This document shows positions 11,401 to 24,676 of a stretch of DNA of 64,000 bases, piece after piece. The position numbers and the translations under genes are program-made. The notes beneath the pieces were generated by a model. It was given only the letters and a program-made list of their open reading frames with translations, had not been told where the DNA came from and made no database searches. Source of the DNA: Chionis minor (lineage: Eukaryota > Chordata > Aves > Charadriiformes > Chionididae); assembly GCA_013398295.1 (NCBI GenBank), contig VZSF01007679.1:186001-250000 (forward strand), given 5' to 3'. Positions within the stretch are counted from its first letter, which is position 1, and every line of letters starts with the position of its first letter.

Positions 11401-14400
11401 TAGAAGTCAGTTATTTTGTCCAGTCTTCAAAGGGACATGATGAATGAGCATGATTTAATAATTATAACAAGATTAGATGGAACACTTGTGAACACTGATA
11501 AATGTGTAGGGGACAGAATTAGATGACTGAACAAGCAATGAGCATTTCAGATTTCAGTGTTCCTCTGGTGATATGATATTGGGCTTATGCGCTAGGCTAT
11601 GGACCATTGTCCAGGGTGAAAGGTTCATTGGCCTTGAAGCCATAAACTATGACCGCTTCTTCGAAGCATCTACAGTCCATTATGTCATAATGTGCATGGG
11701 ACTCTTATCATGTGAATAATATTCTAGTTAAATATAATATAAATCAGTTTTTTAAAGTCCCTGAACACCAATTTATATGACATATTGTAAAGGCTCCAAA
11801 AGAGCCTCTTTCTGAATCATTACAGTCAATTGGACTCTTAACTGGTATAGTAAGGAGTTGAGAATCTGAGAATTAAACTGCTCCCAATTAGGCTGTAAAA
11901 AGTGTTTTATAAATGAGAAACACACTAGTGATTTGAAGCCAACTTAGAAACAGAGCACTACTGTTTCATATACAGGACTGAGATGGGAGGGTAAAGGGCA
12001 ATTTCAAGAATAGTAACTTTATATTTCATATGCTTCTATGTTCAAGTAAGCCATTATGTTATTTAAAATCCACTACGATAAATGCATTTGAATGGGGTAA
12101 GAACATGACAACCCACTTTATCTGCAAATGGCCAAATAAACACAGCGAGTGGCTTCTTACTGAGAAACTACGTTCAAACTTTGCTTTTCTCAGGGCCACC
12201 CTCTTATTTCCAGTCACTTCAAGTACTGGCAGCTCTTTGAACTCTGAATGCACGTGGAAGACACCTGAATTACTTCAGTAAACATTGTTTGTCCCTGAGT
12301 ATTTGTTCTTAGTGGTTGTCACTCATCCATGAATAATCAAAAGCCAAAGTCCTGATGCATTTTAACCAAAATTGGTCAGGAACGTGTTCAGATAATCAGG
12401 TTCAGAGGGCTTTGAAACAGATAGAAAGTCTTTGAGCTCAGAGATGTTCCCTGCTTACGAGAGATAATGCTAAGGGTCAGAAAAAGTCTCTAGTGATGCA
12501 GCTGACCCCCTGGCTCACAGCTGAAGACTGAGTCCGTGGCAGCAAACAAAGCATAGAAAAGGTAGAGCTTAACTAAACTAAGGCTAGGTCCCGTGATCTG
12601 CCCTTCACTTAGCAGCGGGAGTGCATTTCCTGTGCTCTTGAATGCATTTTCCTGCTTACTTTTAGCCTAAAAGAAACAATTGAGTGTGCTCCAGGATGGC
12701 TCTGTAACACGATCCAAGGGTTTGTCTTCTTTGGAAAACTTTTTTCCACATCATGCCTTGTTGTCACTGATCATTTACTCTAATAGAGCCAAGAAACTGC
12801 TGACCCAATATTATGTTTTGTTACAGGGCTCCTACACACTACAGCTAAATGGTCTTATTCAGAAAAATAAATGAGAGCTGCAGAAATGTTTACATCTCCA
12901 TAAAAAAATTTAAAAGCTGCAATTGCCTGCACTGTATATTAAATAGTGTAGGTATCTGAGAACTTTCCTTCTGTCTTCTACTACCCTTGACATTCTGTAT
13001 TGTCACTTAAATATTCATAACCTCATTCTAGCAGCAGATAGGTGTCTTACCATCCTATTGATGGTCTTGCCCAAGCTGAACTGTTTCTTTTGTCCCTGCG
13101 ATGCGGATTTGATTTCTTTGTGTTGAAGACTAAGCTGAAGCTAAACATCTATTTAGAACAACTCTGTCTTGCAGCAGCCCCCATGAAATGCATTAACTGG
13201 CCCCTTATTTCTGACTGCAGATGTTTTGTGCCTTCTCTTTCTGTTTCCCGAGTGCTTCAGGAGAATGAGGAGTCGTCAGCTTTGATAGTCTCCTAGCCCT
13301 TATCCACCTGAACTCCCACAGGCAGTATAGCTTCATACAATGGCCAGTGCTGCAGGGCTTGGGATGTTCTCTAACCGAGAGCCGGGACGTCACAGAGGAA
13401 ACAGGCACCCACTGGAACTGAAGGGCGTACCAGGGTGCTTCGTTTGCCTTGGTAGTGGTTTTGGACACTTTCATCACCCAGAGAATCACATTGAGAAGTA
13501 CAGTTAACAAGATGGTCAATTAAGTGTGGCTACAGCAAAGGCGTGCTAGAAACTAGCGTTAGCGTAGCTCCCCTGCCCTCTGAAATTCGGAAATTGCTGA
13601 CCTCCCTAACTGTGACAGAAGTTAAGACTAATTTTCAGCGTTACAGAGATGTGTTTCCTGAGTCTGTTCTTTAATGCTTGATGTGGTTTGATATCAGCTA
13701 TGACCAAGTGCTAATCAAGTGTCCACAATTTAAAATGAAACAGTCATTATTACGTGCTTTTGACCTCTATTGCTTATTTTTTCATTTATGAATGATAGTG
13801 CACAAGGGTCATAAAACCACACCACCAGAAGACGCAGGTGACTATGGATGGGGACTTAAAAACTATTTGCATTCTTAGCTGGAAAAAAATAAAATTTGCG
13901 TATTGGCACATTCACCTACTGGCATACTACAATTAAATAGTTATAATTTTCAATACTTTTAAAATATATTTGCTGCTTTTGATTTCTAAATTATTACATA
14001 TTTACATATACAAAAAATTTAATCAGGTGTCTATCTGATTTCTTTTACTTTTGAAAACTGAGGCTGAGAAATATTTTTTCAAGTAGCAGTAGAGATGGTT
14101 ATTATTTATTAAAGTATTCAAATATTGGATAAATATCCTTTTTTCCCCACAGAGCTTGGGAATTCTGCTAAGTAGAATAGACAGGAGAAATACAAAGGCT
14201 GAATTTTCTACAGAACTTTGAAAAACACAGCAGGTCCCCAGATTTGTAGTGGAAAATAGAATTTCCCAAAAGATTAATGCTTTTCTGTTTTACAGTAAAG
14301 TAGATATTCTGATTAGCCTGTAACATTTTAAGTGATTTTGATCATAAAGATGAATGCTTTGATGCCACAGGGAGAGGTGCATTAGTAATACTTCTTTATA

Positions 14401-15707
14401 ACTCTATTGGTTCAGTAGCGGTCTCTGGACTATTGACACATTGTTGGCAAGACCAGCGCTAATGCAATAGATTGCAAAAAAACAGATCTTTTTCTGACTC
14501 TTCTGTATCAAAGGCAAGCTGAAAGAGGCACCTGTTCACAATAAAGGAAATATAAGGACATGTAATGACCTTGACATCATTTTTCAAGCCTTCTGGTGGA
14601 ACCAGCCACTTCATGGAGGTTTGCCCAGAAACGGGGTGCTTAAAACTGTCTCTGTGGCCCTGCGGGAAAGTCCACGGTGACGTGCATCCACCACTGCAAC
14701 TGTCTACCTTAATAGCAACATCTCATTCTTTAAGACCAGGGTGAGGTGAGTTAAGGGGACAGAAAAGACCGTTTTGCTGCCAACTTCTCACCTCTTTCTG
14801 GTCTATGACCATTAGAGGACGACAGCCTCATGTTAGTGCAGAGCCTTTCACTATCATGGCAGAAAATGCCATCAATTTGGAATGTTTACATTAGATACTT
14901 CTAGGCGTTGTTCTCTTGCAGAGAATGTAGAAATCAGTTTGGGGTGTGACAGTCACATGCGAAAGGTTGTGGCTCTTTGGGGAGTTGCATATGAAATGTT
15001 CAAGTAGCAATATAACCAGTCAAAATAAATAGTAATGCTTTGCAGGGGATGGAAATATTAAACTCTTTCCTGAGTACAGTTATTACAACAAGAGATCACA
15101 CTGAGTGTGAATCGATGTGCATTCTGCAGTGGAAGAAGTAACCAAATTATGTTCTTAATCCTGCGTTTGTTGACCAGATAATTCCCTACACTGGAAATCT
15201 TATCTATGTGTTGGGGCAACTCTATGATTCTCTGCCTGAAGTGATCACATAGTACAAACCTAAGGAGAAGAGACTAAACTGATGTTTTGCAACCACCCCA
15301 CGATCTGGTGTGGGGAAGAGATGGCAGGTGAATTGCCTCCTGCCCACGGATTTAGTGCAGCTCAAGAGCTGCTGTATGTTAAGCGAGAAGAATGGGCCCT
15401 GGGACACAACCTATCAGCCAGCTCTGTGGGCTGGCATTGCTCTCTGACTGGCTTTTGGGGTTTTGTCATCTCTTTGGGATGATGAACTTTGAAATGAAAT
15501 GTAATCAAGCTTTTCTCTAACTCCAAATGCATATAAAATGAGGAAAGACATCTTAGTTTCTTCCCCCCTCAAATGGGAACAGGTCTTGGAGTACAAAAGT
15601 CATCATTTCATTGAACTTTGAGGCTAACCTGAAGTGGCCTTTCAGTTTCTCCAACCAACTGAATAAATCAGTTATTCACACAAGTTTAATTAAGTGGGTC
15701 TAGAACC
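8421..15707. other. Long unique non-coding stretch
   Basis: AT-rich sequence with only chance-length frames apart from the weak candidates around 9310-9747. The stretch 10868-10935 loosely resembles the middle of an old tRNA-derived SINE (MIR/CORE type), too diverged to call. The minus-strand frame 13205-13519 (104 codons) starts with a hydrophobic segment but has no known motif and is left uncalled. Confidence 0.5.
9385..9616 (+). other. Possible second exon linked to 7769-8231 (speculative)
   Basis: A TGCTGTGCAG acceptor-like sequence ends at 9384 and is followed by an open frame to 9616. Entering at 9385 the frame is in phase 2, the same phase as the donor-like site at 8232. A phase match occurs by chance one time in three, so support is weak. 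The minus strand is also open here (9310-9747, 145 codons). Confidence 0.1.
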
Positions 15708-15729
15708 TTTTTTGTTTTTTTTTTTTTTT
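15708..15729. repeat. Poly-T tract
   Basis: A near-pure T run with one interrupting G. It could be a simple repeat or an antisense poly-A tail, but no retroposed gene was recognised beside it. Confidence 0.7.
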
Positions 15730-15792
15730 CCATTTTCTGTTTTCCTCTTACTCCAAATTTCACAAACTACATTCTATTTACATATAAATACA

Positions 15793-15864
15793 CTATATAT
15801 ATATGTATATGGGTGTGTGTATATAGATGTTTATATATAGCAATGAGTATATATAAAAAAAAAA
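15793..15864. repeat. TA/TG microsatellite
   Basis: Imperfect TA repeats interrupted by a GTGTGTGT segment and ending in a short A run. Confidence 0.75.
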
Positions 15865-16077
15865 TTGAGCTTGACTTCTAAAGCTTTTCTTTTAAAAAAG
15901 AGCTACTTCTGAATCATACACAGTGATGTTTATGCGGATGTACTTGAATGTAACTCATGAATCCAACTAAAAGTGACTGGCAAGCTATATGAGCTGCTGT
16001 TTACAGCAAGAATCTGCTTCTACTGAATTTTCCTCTGGATTACAGCAATGCACTAATACCCCAAAAAGGATTCAGAC

Positions 16078-16108
16078 ATTTCTGTTAAACAAAATGTTTA
16101 ACAGAAAT
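16078..16108. repeat. Perfect 13-bp inverted repeat
   Basis: The arm ATTTCTGTTAAAC at 16078-16090 is the exact reverse complement of 16096-16108, with a 5-base AAAAT loop. It would form a stable stem-loop or cruciform. No gene or transposon end was recognised around it. Confidence 0.9.
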
Positions 16109-16367
16109 AGTGGTGCTTTTGACCCCAATATATTTTTTTTTTCAGCTGGTCAAAGTTTTTTCCCAGGAACTATGCAGGAAATTCTTGAGGGCATCTTTTT
16201 ATATAGGCCTTACTACTATAGATTATGATCCATAACGGAAATGTTTCACTTGGAGTAGGAAGAATTTTCTGTGACATTATCCCTGTGGCTTTCTCCTACT
16301 TTCTCTGTGGCATTTTTTCTTTTAAATTGATCCTCTAGTTATGGCAACTGAGTGCTTAAAAGTACCC

Positions 16368-16404
16368 TAACTGATAAAACATAAATGCTAACTGATACAA
16401 CATA
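16368..16404. repeat. Near-perfect 17-bp direct repeat
   Basis: Two copies of CTAACTGATAAAACATA, the second with one changed base, separated by four bases. Probably a small local duplication. Confidence 0.65.
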
Positions 16405-17145
16405 ATTGTACCACCTAGCTTCTTATTATAAGTTAATTTGCATTTTATCTATGAATTTAAATGGCTGAGAGAGTATGAAATTTAACGGGCAGTAATAAAA
16501 TTAACATAAAATTCTTAGGGTAAATTAGATTAATGGAAGTATTGTGAAGAAAAATATTATTTATTAAACACAAATAACAATGTTAGAAACTGTTACTTAA
16601 ATAATTTTTTTTCTGTATCTTTGAAATCGGATGTTATTACTTCCACATTATACATTAGGTATTTTGTTTCCTTTTGACTTTAAAATAAAAGCACACTTTA
16701 AATAAAAGTACTTTTAAATGGAGATGTATTAGAAAGCCATATATTAAATTTCATTTATTGATCCATTTCCTTCAAATTTGTTGTTTGTCTGTCTAGCCAG
16801 TCAGTGTATGGCAGCTAAGGATAAGGATGAGGCTCAGATAAATGTATTTAATAACAGCTGAGCTTTTCACCGAGATGTTGTTTGCCTGTGTTTGTGACTA
16901 TGAAAATGGATTTTTCATTCTAAAACATTAGAGAATGAGAAAGATTATCGGATAAGATTATGTCTTTCAGAAAGATGTGTTTCCATCATTTTAGGGAAAC
17001 CCCTTGTCTCTTAGCTGACCTAACCAGTAGTTGTTTGAGCTCATCAACAGACGCCTTCGTTGCTTTTCCCAGATCCTGGCTGCCTGGGCTGGCTCTGAAC
17101 CCCTGTCCGGCAAGGCTCTGGGCAGGGCAAGGATCTGGGCAGGGT

Positions 17146-17336
17146 GCTGCCTGGGGGAGCGGGATGCCTGGGGGAGCAGGATGTCTGGAGGTGTGGGATG
17201 CCTGGGGGCATGGGATGCCTGGGGGCATGGGATGCCTCGGGGAGCGGGGTGCCCAGGGGAGAGGAATGGCTGGCCCGGGGAAGCGGGATGCCTGGGGCAG
17301 TGGGATGCCCAGGAGAGCGGGATGGCTGGCCTGAGG
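17146..17336. repeat. 17-bp GC-rich minisatellite
   Basis: About eleven tandem units of a 17-bp motif close to GATGCCTGGGGGAGCGG. Units start at 17146, 17163, 17180, 17197, 17214, 17231, 17248, then a longer 22-base unit at 17265, then 17287, 17304 and 17321. Flanks (from about 17100) contain partial copies. Since 17 is not a multiple of 3, each reading frame cycles through all three phases every 51 bases and shows a 17-residue period. This explains the pile of overlapping frames on both strands between 16960 and 17510. The GGG runs at 17195, 17204, 17212, 17221 and 17229 satisfy the G-quadruplex pattern. Confidence 0.92.
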
Positions 17337-20300
17337 ACAGGCTGCCTGCAGGGCCCCTTGCTGAGCACCACAAGAGGGTGCGAGTGCCCTGCACAGCCAC
17401 CCCACCGCCAGGAATATTCGTTTTTTGTGAATGACATTAGCAGAGAAAGGCTTTTCTGTAATATTGACGAGAGCAGAGTGACCGAGGTCCAAGGAAATGA
17501 ATCAAATTAGACGGTCAAAGCCTCAGCTTGTTCCCTTGTTGTTGATGAGGAGAGGTCAGTCAGCACCAGCCACGGGCTATTCCTGCATGGGCTAATGTGT
17601 CCTCGAGGGAGAAGGTCTGTTTCTGGATTTTGTAACCCAGACCACTATAAGGAGGCAGTGGGAAAACCTCTGAAGCTTAGCGAGTCACTGGAAACAGGAA
17701 AAATAGCTGGAACTGGATCCCTTTCTAGGACTTTCTCATGTGTGAGGAAGTACCTAGCTGGTGCGTAAACACGTCTAGGAAGTAAATTTCCACCTGCAGT
17801 AGAAAAGGAGAGCTACCCTAGGGCCACACAGCCAAAGGTAACACTCTGACGGGAAAAATATTTCCTACTCTCGAGTTCAACAGCATCTTAGTTATTCCGG
17901 AGTTGTTTCTCAGTTTCTTGATTATTTCACAGAAGCAGTTAGAAGGGGCATCCAAGCTGAGAGGCATTATTGGAACCTACTGTGTGGTCTGGTGCAGCTC
18001 CTGCTCTTCAGGGCAGCTGCCTTCAGGGGCTACTGCAGTAAATGCCACACAGTGGGTAATTCAGATCTGCTTTTCTAGTGTTACAGGAAACTAACACAAA
18101 AATATATTTTCTACACTCCTCAGTTTTTGAGTACTTAGTGTGTTGGTTTTTTTTTTTTTTTCTTTTTTTTTTAAATTGGGAATAATATTTCTACTTTATA
18201 AGCACTTTGCTTCCTTGTGCGACCTTTCAGTTCTAATTTTTTTATGAGGTAAATTTCAAATTTTGTTCCTGCTGGTTTTAGGGTTGATAAAGCCAGGAGA
18301 AAATCAAGCTGGAAGTCTCAGGGATAGGCAGGGATAAACCATGAGCTAGGGAGCAATATCTAAGCTAGGCAATAGCTCTCATGTGCCATGTTCTCAAACC
18401 CTCTTCTCCCCAAAAGCAGAGCCAATATTGCTTCCCAGATTTTAATACATCATATTTATTTGTGCATTTATACATACTTCATGGAGAAATTGCTTCATAT
18501 TTGGTCTGTGGAAAGGGTTTTTCTCTACCTTTTCTTAAACACCCCAGGACTATTTTTTGGTGAGTTTCTGGAACTGGAAGAATAAAACCAAAATAGCTAC
18601 AAAAGTCCTCTGAAGTACTGATAAATCAGGAAGTAAGATATGTAGCTCTAATGAAATATCACTAGTTTGTGAAACTAAACCTCATACTGACTGGAAGTAC
18701 TTAATGTGGTATGTTTGGGAGGGACAAATTTTAATCCAGGCAGAAGACAAACTGTTTCAGTGCTCTGATTTTAGTTCTAGTAGAGTGATTAAAATGTTTC
18801 TTAAGAAAACAAAAAGAGAAGTTAATAATTTCTAGAGCTTTGGGAAATGTCTGAAGATGGCTACAGCTGTTCTACCTGCAGCTGGCATTTTATCTAATGA
18901 GAAATCCTGCTGCTTAGTTTGCTCAGTAAATACACAGAAGGAAGGATTTTCCTTGTTGCTGCAAGAAAAAGTCAGAAAAATGAAGAAACTGTATAATGCA
19001 GATTCAGAAACTGGTAGTATTTCCTATTGAATAAACTGAACAGTTCATTTCAGTGTCGAAGTTTCTACATTAAACAAATACTGAATCCATTAAAGACTTG
19101 ATCATGGGCACTTGACTAACCACAAAACCAGAAACATTACGACTATATTGTGGCAAAATTCCATCCTGCTCATCATAATGCTGTTACATACCTTCTATGG
19201 GTATTTTCATGGGAATGTAGTATTGTTGGTTTTCTTTTTATTTTGGGCTAAGAAGTTCGCACAAAACAAAATATTACCTAAAGCCAAGGCCTGTGTGTAA
19301 ATGGATGAGTAATCATTTTTTCAGAATTTTGGAGGTTTTATAAATAAGTGTAAATATAGTTTTAACAATTTCAGGCAGCTTTTGTCCTAAATATTGCATT
19401 TGCATCACTTTTAGTGCATATCTACCATCCCATTTTTGAGACGATACTTTGCTTGGATTACTTTGATTGAGACTTTATTAATAGACCCTTTGTGATACTG
19501 TAGAATACCCTCAAGGCTTGCAAAGTGATGAGCTTCTCCATATTGACAAACGCAGACCTCACTATATGCTTTCCATTAAATTTCTCAAAATATTAGACAT
19601 CTGGAAAATATTTACTGGTTGAAGAAGTGTGGGGTAAAAGTACACGCATAACCACAAAAAATGCACCATCTTACGTGTGGAAATAAAGACAATGATGATA
19701 GAGTTCCTCTTCCAAACGTGTTTTAAGTATATGCCATAATTTTACTGCCTATTAAAAGACAAAAAAAATCTATGACGTAATGACTGCTTATTCAGAATTC
19801 TCTACAGAAACAATTATATTCACCACAGAGGTTATACTTAGTTGAGGTCAGTCAGACCTCTCATATAGTCCAGTCATGAATGAGTGTGTGGCTGTGTATA
19901 TATACACAGAAGTATTGAACGTGCATGTATTTTACTGCTTCATCTTCTCATTACACTACTGAGAGGAGAATAAGGCTATTTTGGGATGCATTTGGAAAAG
20001 CTAAGCACCTATGCAGATGTGTAGCAAACCTGTGCATAGACACGTAACATGCAGTTGGATGAATATTCAGTCCCTTTGTGTGTCCTGTATCCTGTGTATG
20101 CCAGCACCAAACTGCTCATCTGCATGTGAGTTTTTTAATGTCTGTAGAAATTTGGTAACTTCATGCACCTGTGTAGTTATAGACTTCATTTCCCTTTATC
20201 TGAGAATGTAACTTCCTAACACATCTTCTTCCTTCTTGTAACATGTTCTTCCTCCTTGTGGCTCAACTTGTCTGTTACTTTGTAGTAAAATTCAAAATTG

Positions 20301-21216
20301 TTTTAAGATACGCTTTTGTTCTTTTTAAAATTTTCCAGTTTTTTTACTTCCTTTCTTCAGGAGGAAGTAAATGCTTTTGTCTTATTTTTGTTAGTGATCT
20401 ACCACTCACCACCCCTGTCATTTATAGCCTCAACTTCCAATACTGCTCTTTTAAAGCTGTTGAAACAGTGGAAACCTAAAAGGAACCATCACTTTGTGAA
20501 AAGAAAGATCTATTATAAATATGTTATGTTTCTGTTAACACTTGAAAATGCACATGAATTGACACATTCCTGTTTTATGTACCAGGAATCCTGGTGCATT
20601 ATTTTTTAGTTCAGTTACGTCCTTGTCCTGACAGGGATTTGTATACTGGGAGAAAATACTCTGGCAACCAGGCACATGACTGATAAACCTGAAAAAAATA
20701 TCAGAAAGGCTGAGAGTGGAAGAGAAAGTGATCCAAGTGATTTGGATCACTGAATTTAGAAAAGCCAGTCATATAGAAACAAGGATTTCTGGATTATGTA
20801 GAGACAGAAATGGAAGGAAGATGGAAGCATTGGTAAGAGTGGGATCAAAAAAATGGGCTTTGCGGTGAGTAATCAGTTCCTGGAGCACTGTCGTGGAGAA
20901 AGGATTAATGTAATCTTTCAAAGCATGGGAAGGTGAATGATGTGGCAATTGGGAAACTTCTTGGCTTACATTCGGCTTTTACCTTAGGATAACTGGCATT
21001 CTATCTCTGGTTTTGATATCCACGTTCAAAGAAGGCCACTGGGAACTAAGTAAAACCATAAGAATTATTAAGAATTAGAAAACATGCTTTATAATAGCAA
21101 GTTTAAGATGAATCTGCCTATCAAGCTGTTCTTTCTTATTGAAAGAAAAAAAATTAAAAAGGACAGATATAAAGGGAAGGTTTTGGAAGATGTGTGGGGA
21201 ATAGAAATTTAACAAC
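17337..21216. other. Unique non-coding stretch
   Basis: AT-rich sequence with T runs at about 18147-18172. No open frame resembles a protein and no repeat family is recognised. Confidence 0.5.
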
Positions 21217-21330
21217 GGTCTCTTCAGTCTAGCAGGCCAAATTGCAACAAGATCCAGCAGCTGGAAGATGGAAGTAGACTAATTGAAAATAGAAATAAAT
21301 CTCATACATACAGAATAGTTAAAACCCCGT
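21217..21330 (+). mobile_element. Old CR1-like LINE relic
   Basis: The segment with GCAACAAGATCCAGCAGCTG, GAAGTAGACTAATTGAAAAT and AGAAATAAATCTC resembles the 3' coding end of an ancient amniote CR1-type LINE that I know from reptile genomes. It is short and diverged, so the family is not certain. Confidence 0.42.
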
Positions 21331-22988
21331 GAAGTGGTCCATACTTTGGTTGCTTGTACAAGACGAAATTTTATAGTCAGTATACCACCAACATATTCGT
21401 CAATTTTCTACAGGGCCCCAGAGTTTTGAAGAGCGCTGGAACATGCCTAGAATACTCCTAGAAGCTCACTGCACTGCTCCTTGAACTGGTGGTGGCTGCA
21501 GTTCCTTATGGTCCTTTGGATCAGCCAGTGTTTGGCAATCTTCCCTTATTCCAACTTCATTTATATCAGTGAAGTTGACAGCTTCTCAGAGGTGGCCACG
21601 CTGAGATGACAGCTTGATAAAATTATTAAGAAACACCTGCCTCCTGTTTCAAAATTACCATGTGCTCTATCTCTGCTTCTTTGGTCTTCATGTACTAGCT
21701 TTGTGACTTCTCAGGCTTTCTGAAAAGTAAAAATACTTCATACAAAAAAATGATTAATTTGGAAAAGGAAATAAAGTCTGAGACATTTTCCATGTAATTC
21801 AGAACATTTGCTAAAATTTAAAACCTGCTTTGAATGAAACAAGGACTTTATACTAGCTCCTCAACAGTTATTTGGCACAGAGATACGGCTCAGGAGACAG
21901 TTCGTATATGTGTTATGATTGAAGGAATAAGCTTTTGGGAGTCTCAAATGGCAGAAACGGGCTGATTAAACAAGTAGAAATAGAACTCAGAAATGAGCAA
22001 ATAGAAAATGAAGAAATGCATCATGAAAAAGTTTTACTTTCTGATTTCCTATGTAGAAAACCCCCCAAAATCTTCACCTTGCAGTCCGATCTGTATGGGC
22101 ATGACTTCACCCGGTATTTAAATGGCTATAGATGACAGCCCCCATTTTATGTAATTTTGCACAGTGAAATGGCAAGATCCATTAAAATTAAGCTCTTTTT
22201 TGTCTAATTATGACATGACTGTTGATAAAAGCAGTGGAAATTTCATAGCAGCAAGGCAAATAATTTGGGTTCTTAAAAGCTCCAGGACTATTAATTTAGG
22301 GATTTTTCTCAAAAGACTCTAGAGTCCATTGAGGATTTAAGAACTTAGAGAACTCATCAATTTGTTGTAGGTGCTCAGAATTAGACAAATCACTGCAGTG
22401 CTTTACGAAGCAAGAAATACTAAATTTCTTTTGTGAGTAGTGAGATAAAATACAATCTTCTGAAATTTTTCCAAATTTTAACAGACAAGTGCAGTATGAG
22501 AGAATGCGGTACAATTCACTGTGAAATACTATTGTTCTACCTTTAAGGAAGGAGAGTAACAAAGCATGTAAAAAAGATCTATACTATACAAACTTGGTGG
22601 TATTCCTTGCATTTAGTACATTTGAACATTCACTGAGGATATTCAATATTTTGACCATGAGGATGTTTCCTTAGGAAACATCTGGTGCTAACTACAGCTG
22701 GAAACAGCTTTCTAGAACAGATGGACCACTGGTCTGGTACAATGGTATCTTTGTTCTCAGTGAGTAAATTTAGGCAGATGAAGAGGAAGGAAACAGAGTA
22801 CACACAGAGTGAGGTCAGAAAGCAGCATGCCTCGGAAAAGTGTCCGCTTGTTGAACAGAAAATTGCTATTGTAAGATATGTATCAAAGATACACGAAAAC
22901 AAGTAGAGGAGAAGCAGTCTTCAGTTTTATACTAACATATGTGTGAACATAATGATTCCCATGCTGCTTTTGTGGATCCTCATCATCT
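21331..22988. other. Unique non-coding stretch
   Basis: Contains several frames of 66-90 codons on both strands (for example 22296-22562 minus and 22685-22906 plus) without known motifs. None has clear support. Confidence 0.45.
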
Positions 22989-23200
22989 GCTTTGCAGGGG
23001 GTGATGCAAAGTTCTGTCCTTAGTTCTCTTCCTGACACAAAATCTAGTCCCATCTGCCACCGCAAATTCAACTACCATCTCTTTGTGGAAAACCTTTGGG
23101 CATACCTCTGCACTGCAGCCCTGTCATCATCAGTCTTGATGTATTTCTGCACTGTTTCCATTGGTAGTTTGGCTGTCAGACTGAGGTCGGCGTGACTGAA
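22989..23200 (+). mobile_element. L2-like LINE relic (reverse transcriptase fragment)
   Basis: The frame at 22992-23195 aligns by eye with the L2 reverse transcriptase between domains B and C. GVMQSSVL stands where L2 has its [15 protein letters not shown] motif, and FNYHLFVEN stands where L2 has FNYHLYADD. The catalytic YADD position (23082-23093) reads FVEN, so both essential aspartates are lost. The downstream CTCTGCACTGCAGCCCTGTC stretch also follows L2 order. This is an old dead copy; the edges are approximate. Confidence 0.55.
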
Positions 23201-24635
23201 GTAGGGCGCTCAGTCCTACCCTAGACTTATCTAATACACTTGTAAGGCCCTTGTCATCTCAATTATGGTCACAGTTTTGTCCCGTTGGGCCTTGGCTATG
23301 GAATTGTGCAGCACACTTACTCATTTGTGGTGTTGCAGCCCTAGGCAGATCTTGAGCTTTACATTGACTTGGGCATGCTATCAATCTGCGCCAATTTACG
23401 GCTTAGGGGGAGATGCAGGGAGCTGTTTTAATTTAGGGACCTTAGTTGAAGGGAACAGTTTAGCTTGTTACTACCCTTTGTCCTTAGCTACTGTCTTCCC
23501 TAAACCAGAATCTGCTGCAAACCTGTTTGTTATGCTTTTTATAAAAATCTTTGTAATTCTTGGAGGGTTTTGAAAGGTGTTGCAGGTTGAAAAATTGTTG
23601 ATTGAACTGTGTTCTGCCGTTAAAGCGGGTTCCAAAGACAATTGTGAGAGATGCTTATTTTTATCCTGAGCCTCTGCTATAAACAGAGCCTTCTCAAGTA
23701 GTGACTAGTGAAAAATCTAGATCTGAGCTCAGAGCTATTACAGACCTTATTATATTAACATAACAAGCAATCATCAGAAAAAAGAGCTTCCTACAAGAGG
23801 GGAGAGGTCTCTGTATTTAAATGCATGTGCTAGTCTGAACTTGCGTTCAGCAAGTCTAAGATTTACGCTTTCAAAAGGCCAGTTGCTGTTGCTTTATGTG
23901 TTCTTTTTGAAAAGTGTAGTATTGCAATATTTCTCAGTCTCCTTTATCACTTGGATCTCAAAATCCTTTCAGGGTTTACTCTCTACACTGTTCTCCTTGG
24001 TCTTCTCTCCTGCTGTCAAATCCACTGGCTCATTTGTGGCCCGCTTTTTTTCTGATGCTTTAGACAAAGAAAAAAAACAGGTGTCTTTTTCATTCTTTTG
24101 TGGGAGAGGTTGTTGTGCCTCCCACTTTGTGCTAAACTGCCTTTCTTTAATTTAAGGAGCAAGGAACAACTTCATAAGAAATGATCACTTTTTGGTGCCA
24201 ATCTGTAATGATATAGATGGAGTTTATCTGCAAAAACTTTAGCTCAAGTGATTTTTTCTCACAATGTATGTTCCATTTGACCATTTCTTATAAAAGGGGA
24301 AAAATTTTGATACTTCTGTTTTCATCACTAGTGACCATATAATCAAATAGTCTCGATTACACCTGATTACACTAAACATTTCAGAAAAAATAGTGCAGTG
24401 ACAAACAAAGGTGTTGATTCCTTAGCTGTTTAACTGCCCGTTCAACAGTTTAGCACCAATCTGAGGTTGCATATTCAGCAACTGTATTGTCTAATAATGC
24501 TGTTGCTAGTTAGTGAGAATAATAAAACAGTACCTGTTTGTAAATTTCCCAGCATGTAGATAGGGAATTTATGCCATGGTTGGACCAAAGATCTGACATA
24601 AATAGATTATGGTATAAATTCTTCTGTTTGGCATC
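23201..24635. other. Unique non-coding stretch
   Basis: May contain further unrecognisable LINE sequence just after the L2 relic. The frames at 23265-23573 and 23841-24155 (102 and 104 codons) have no known motif. Confidence 0.45.
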
Positions 24636-24676
24636 TTTTTTTTTTTTTTTTTTTTTTTTTNTTTTTTTTTTTTTTT
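24636..24676. repeat. Poly-T tract with an undetermined base
   Basis: A 25-base T run, one N at 24661, then 15 more T. The N marks a place where the assembler could not resolve the homopolymer, so the true length is unknown. Confidence 0.9.

Noticed and set aside
16960..17510. Six overlapping open frames of 96-168 codons on both strands
   Set aside because: All pass through the 17-bp minisatellite and show its 17-residue period; none has an independent domain.
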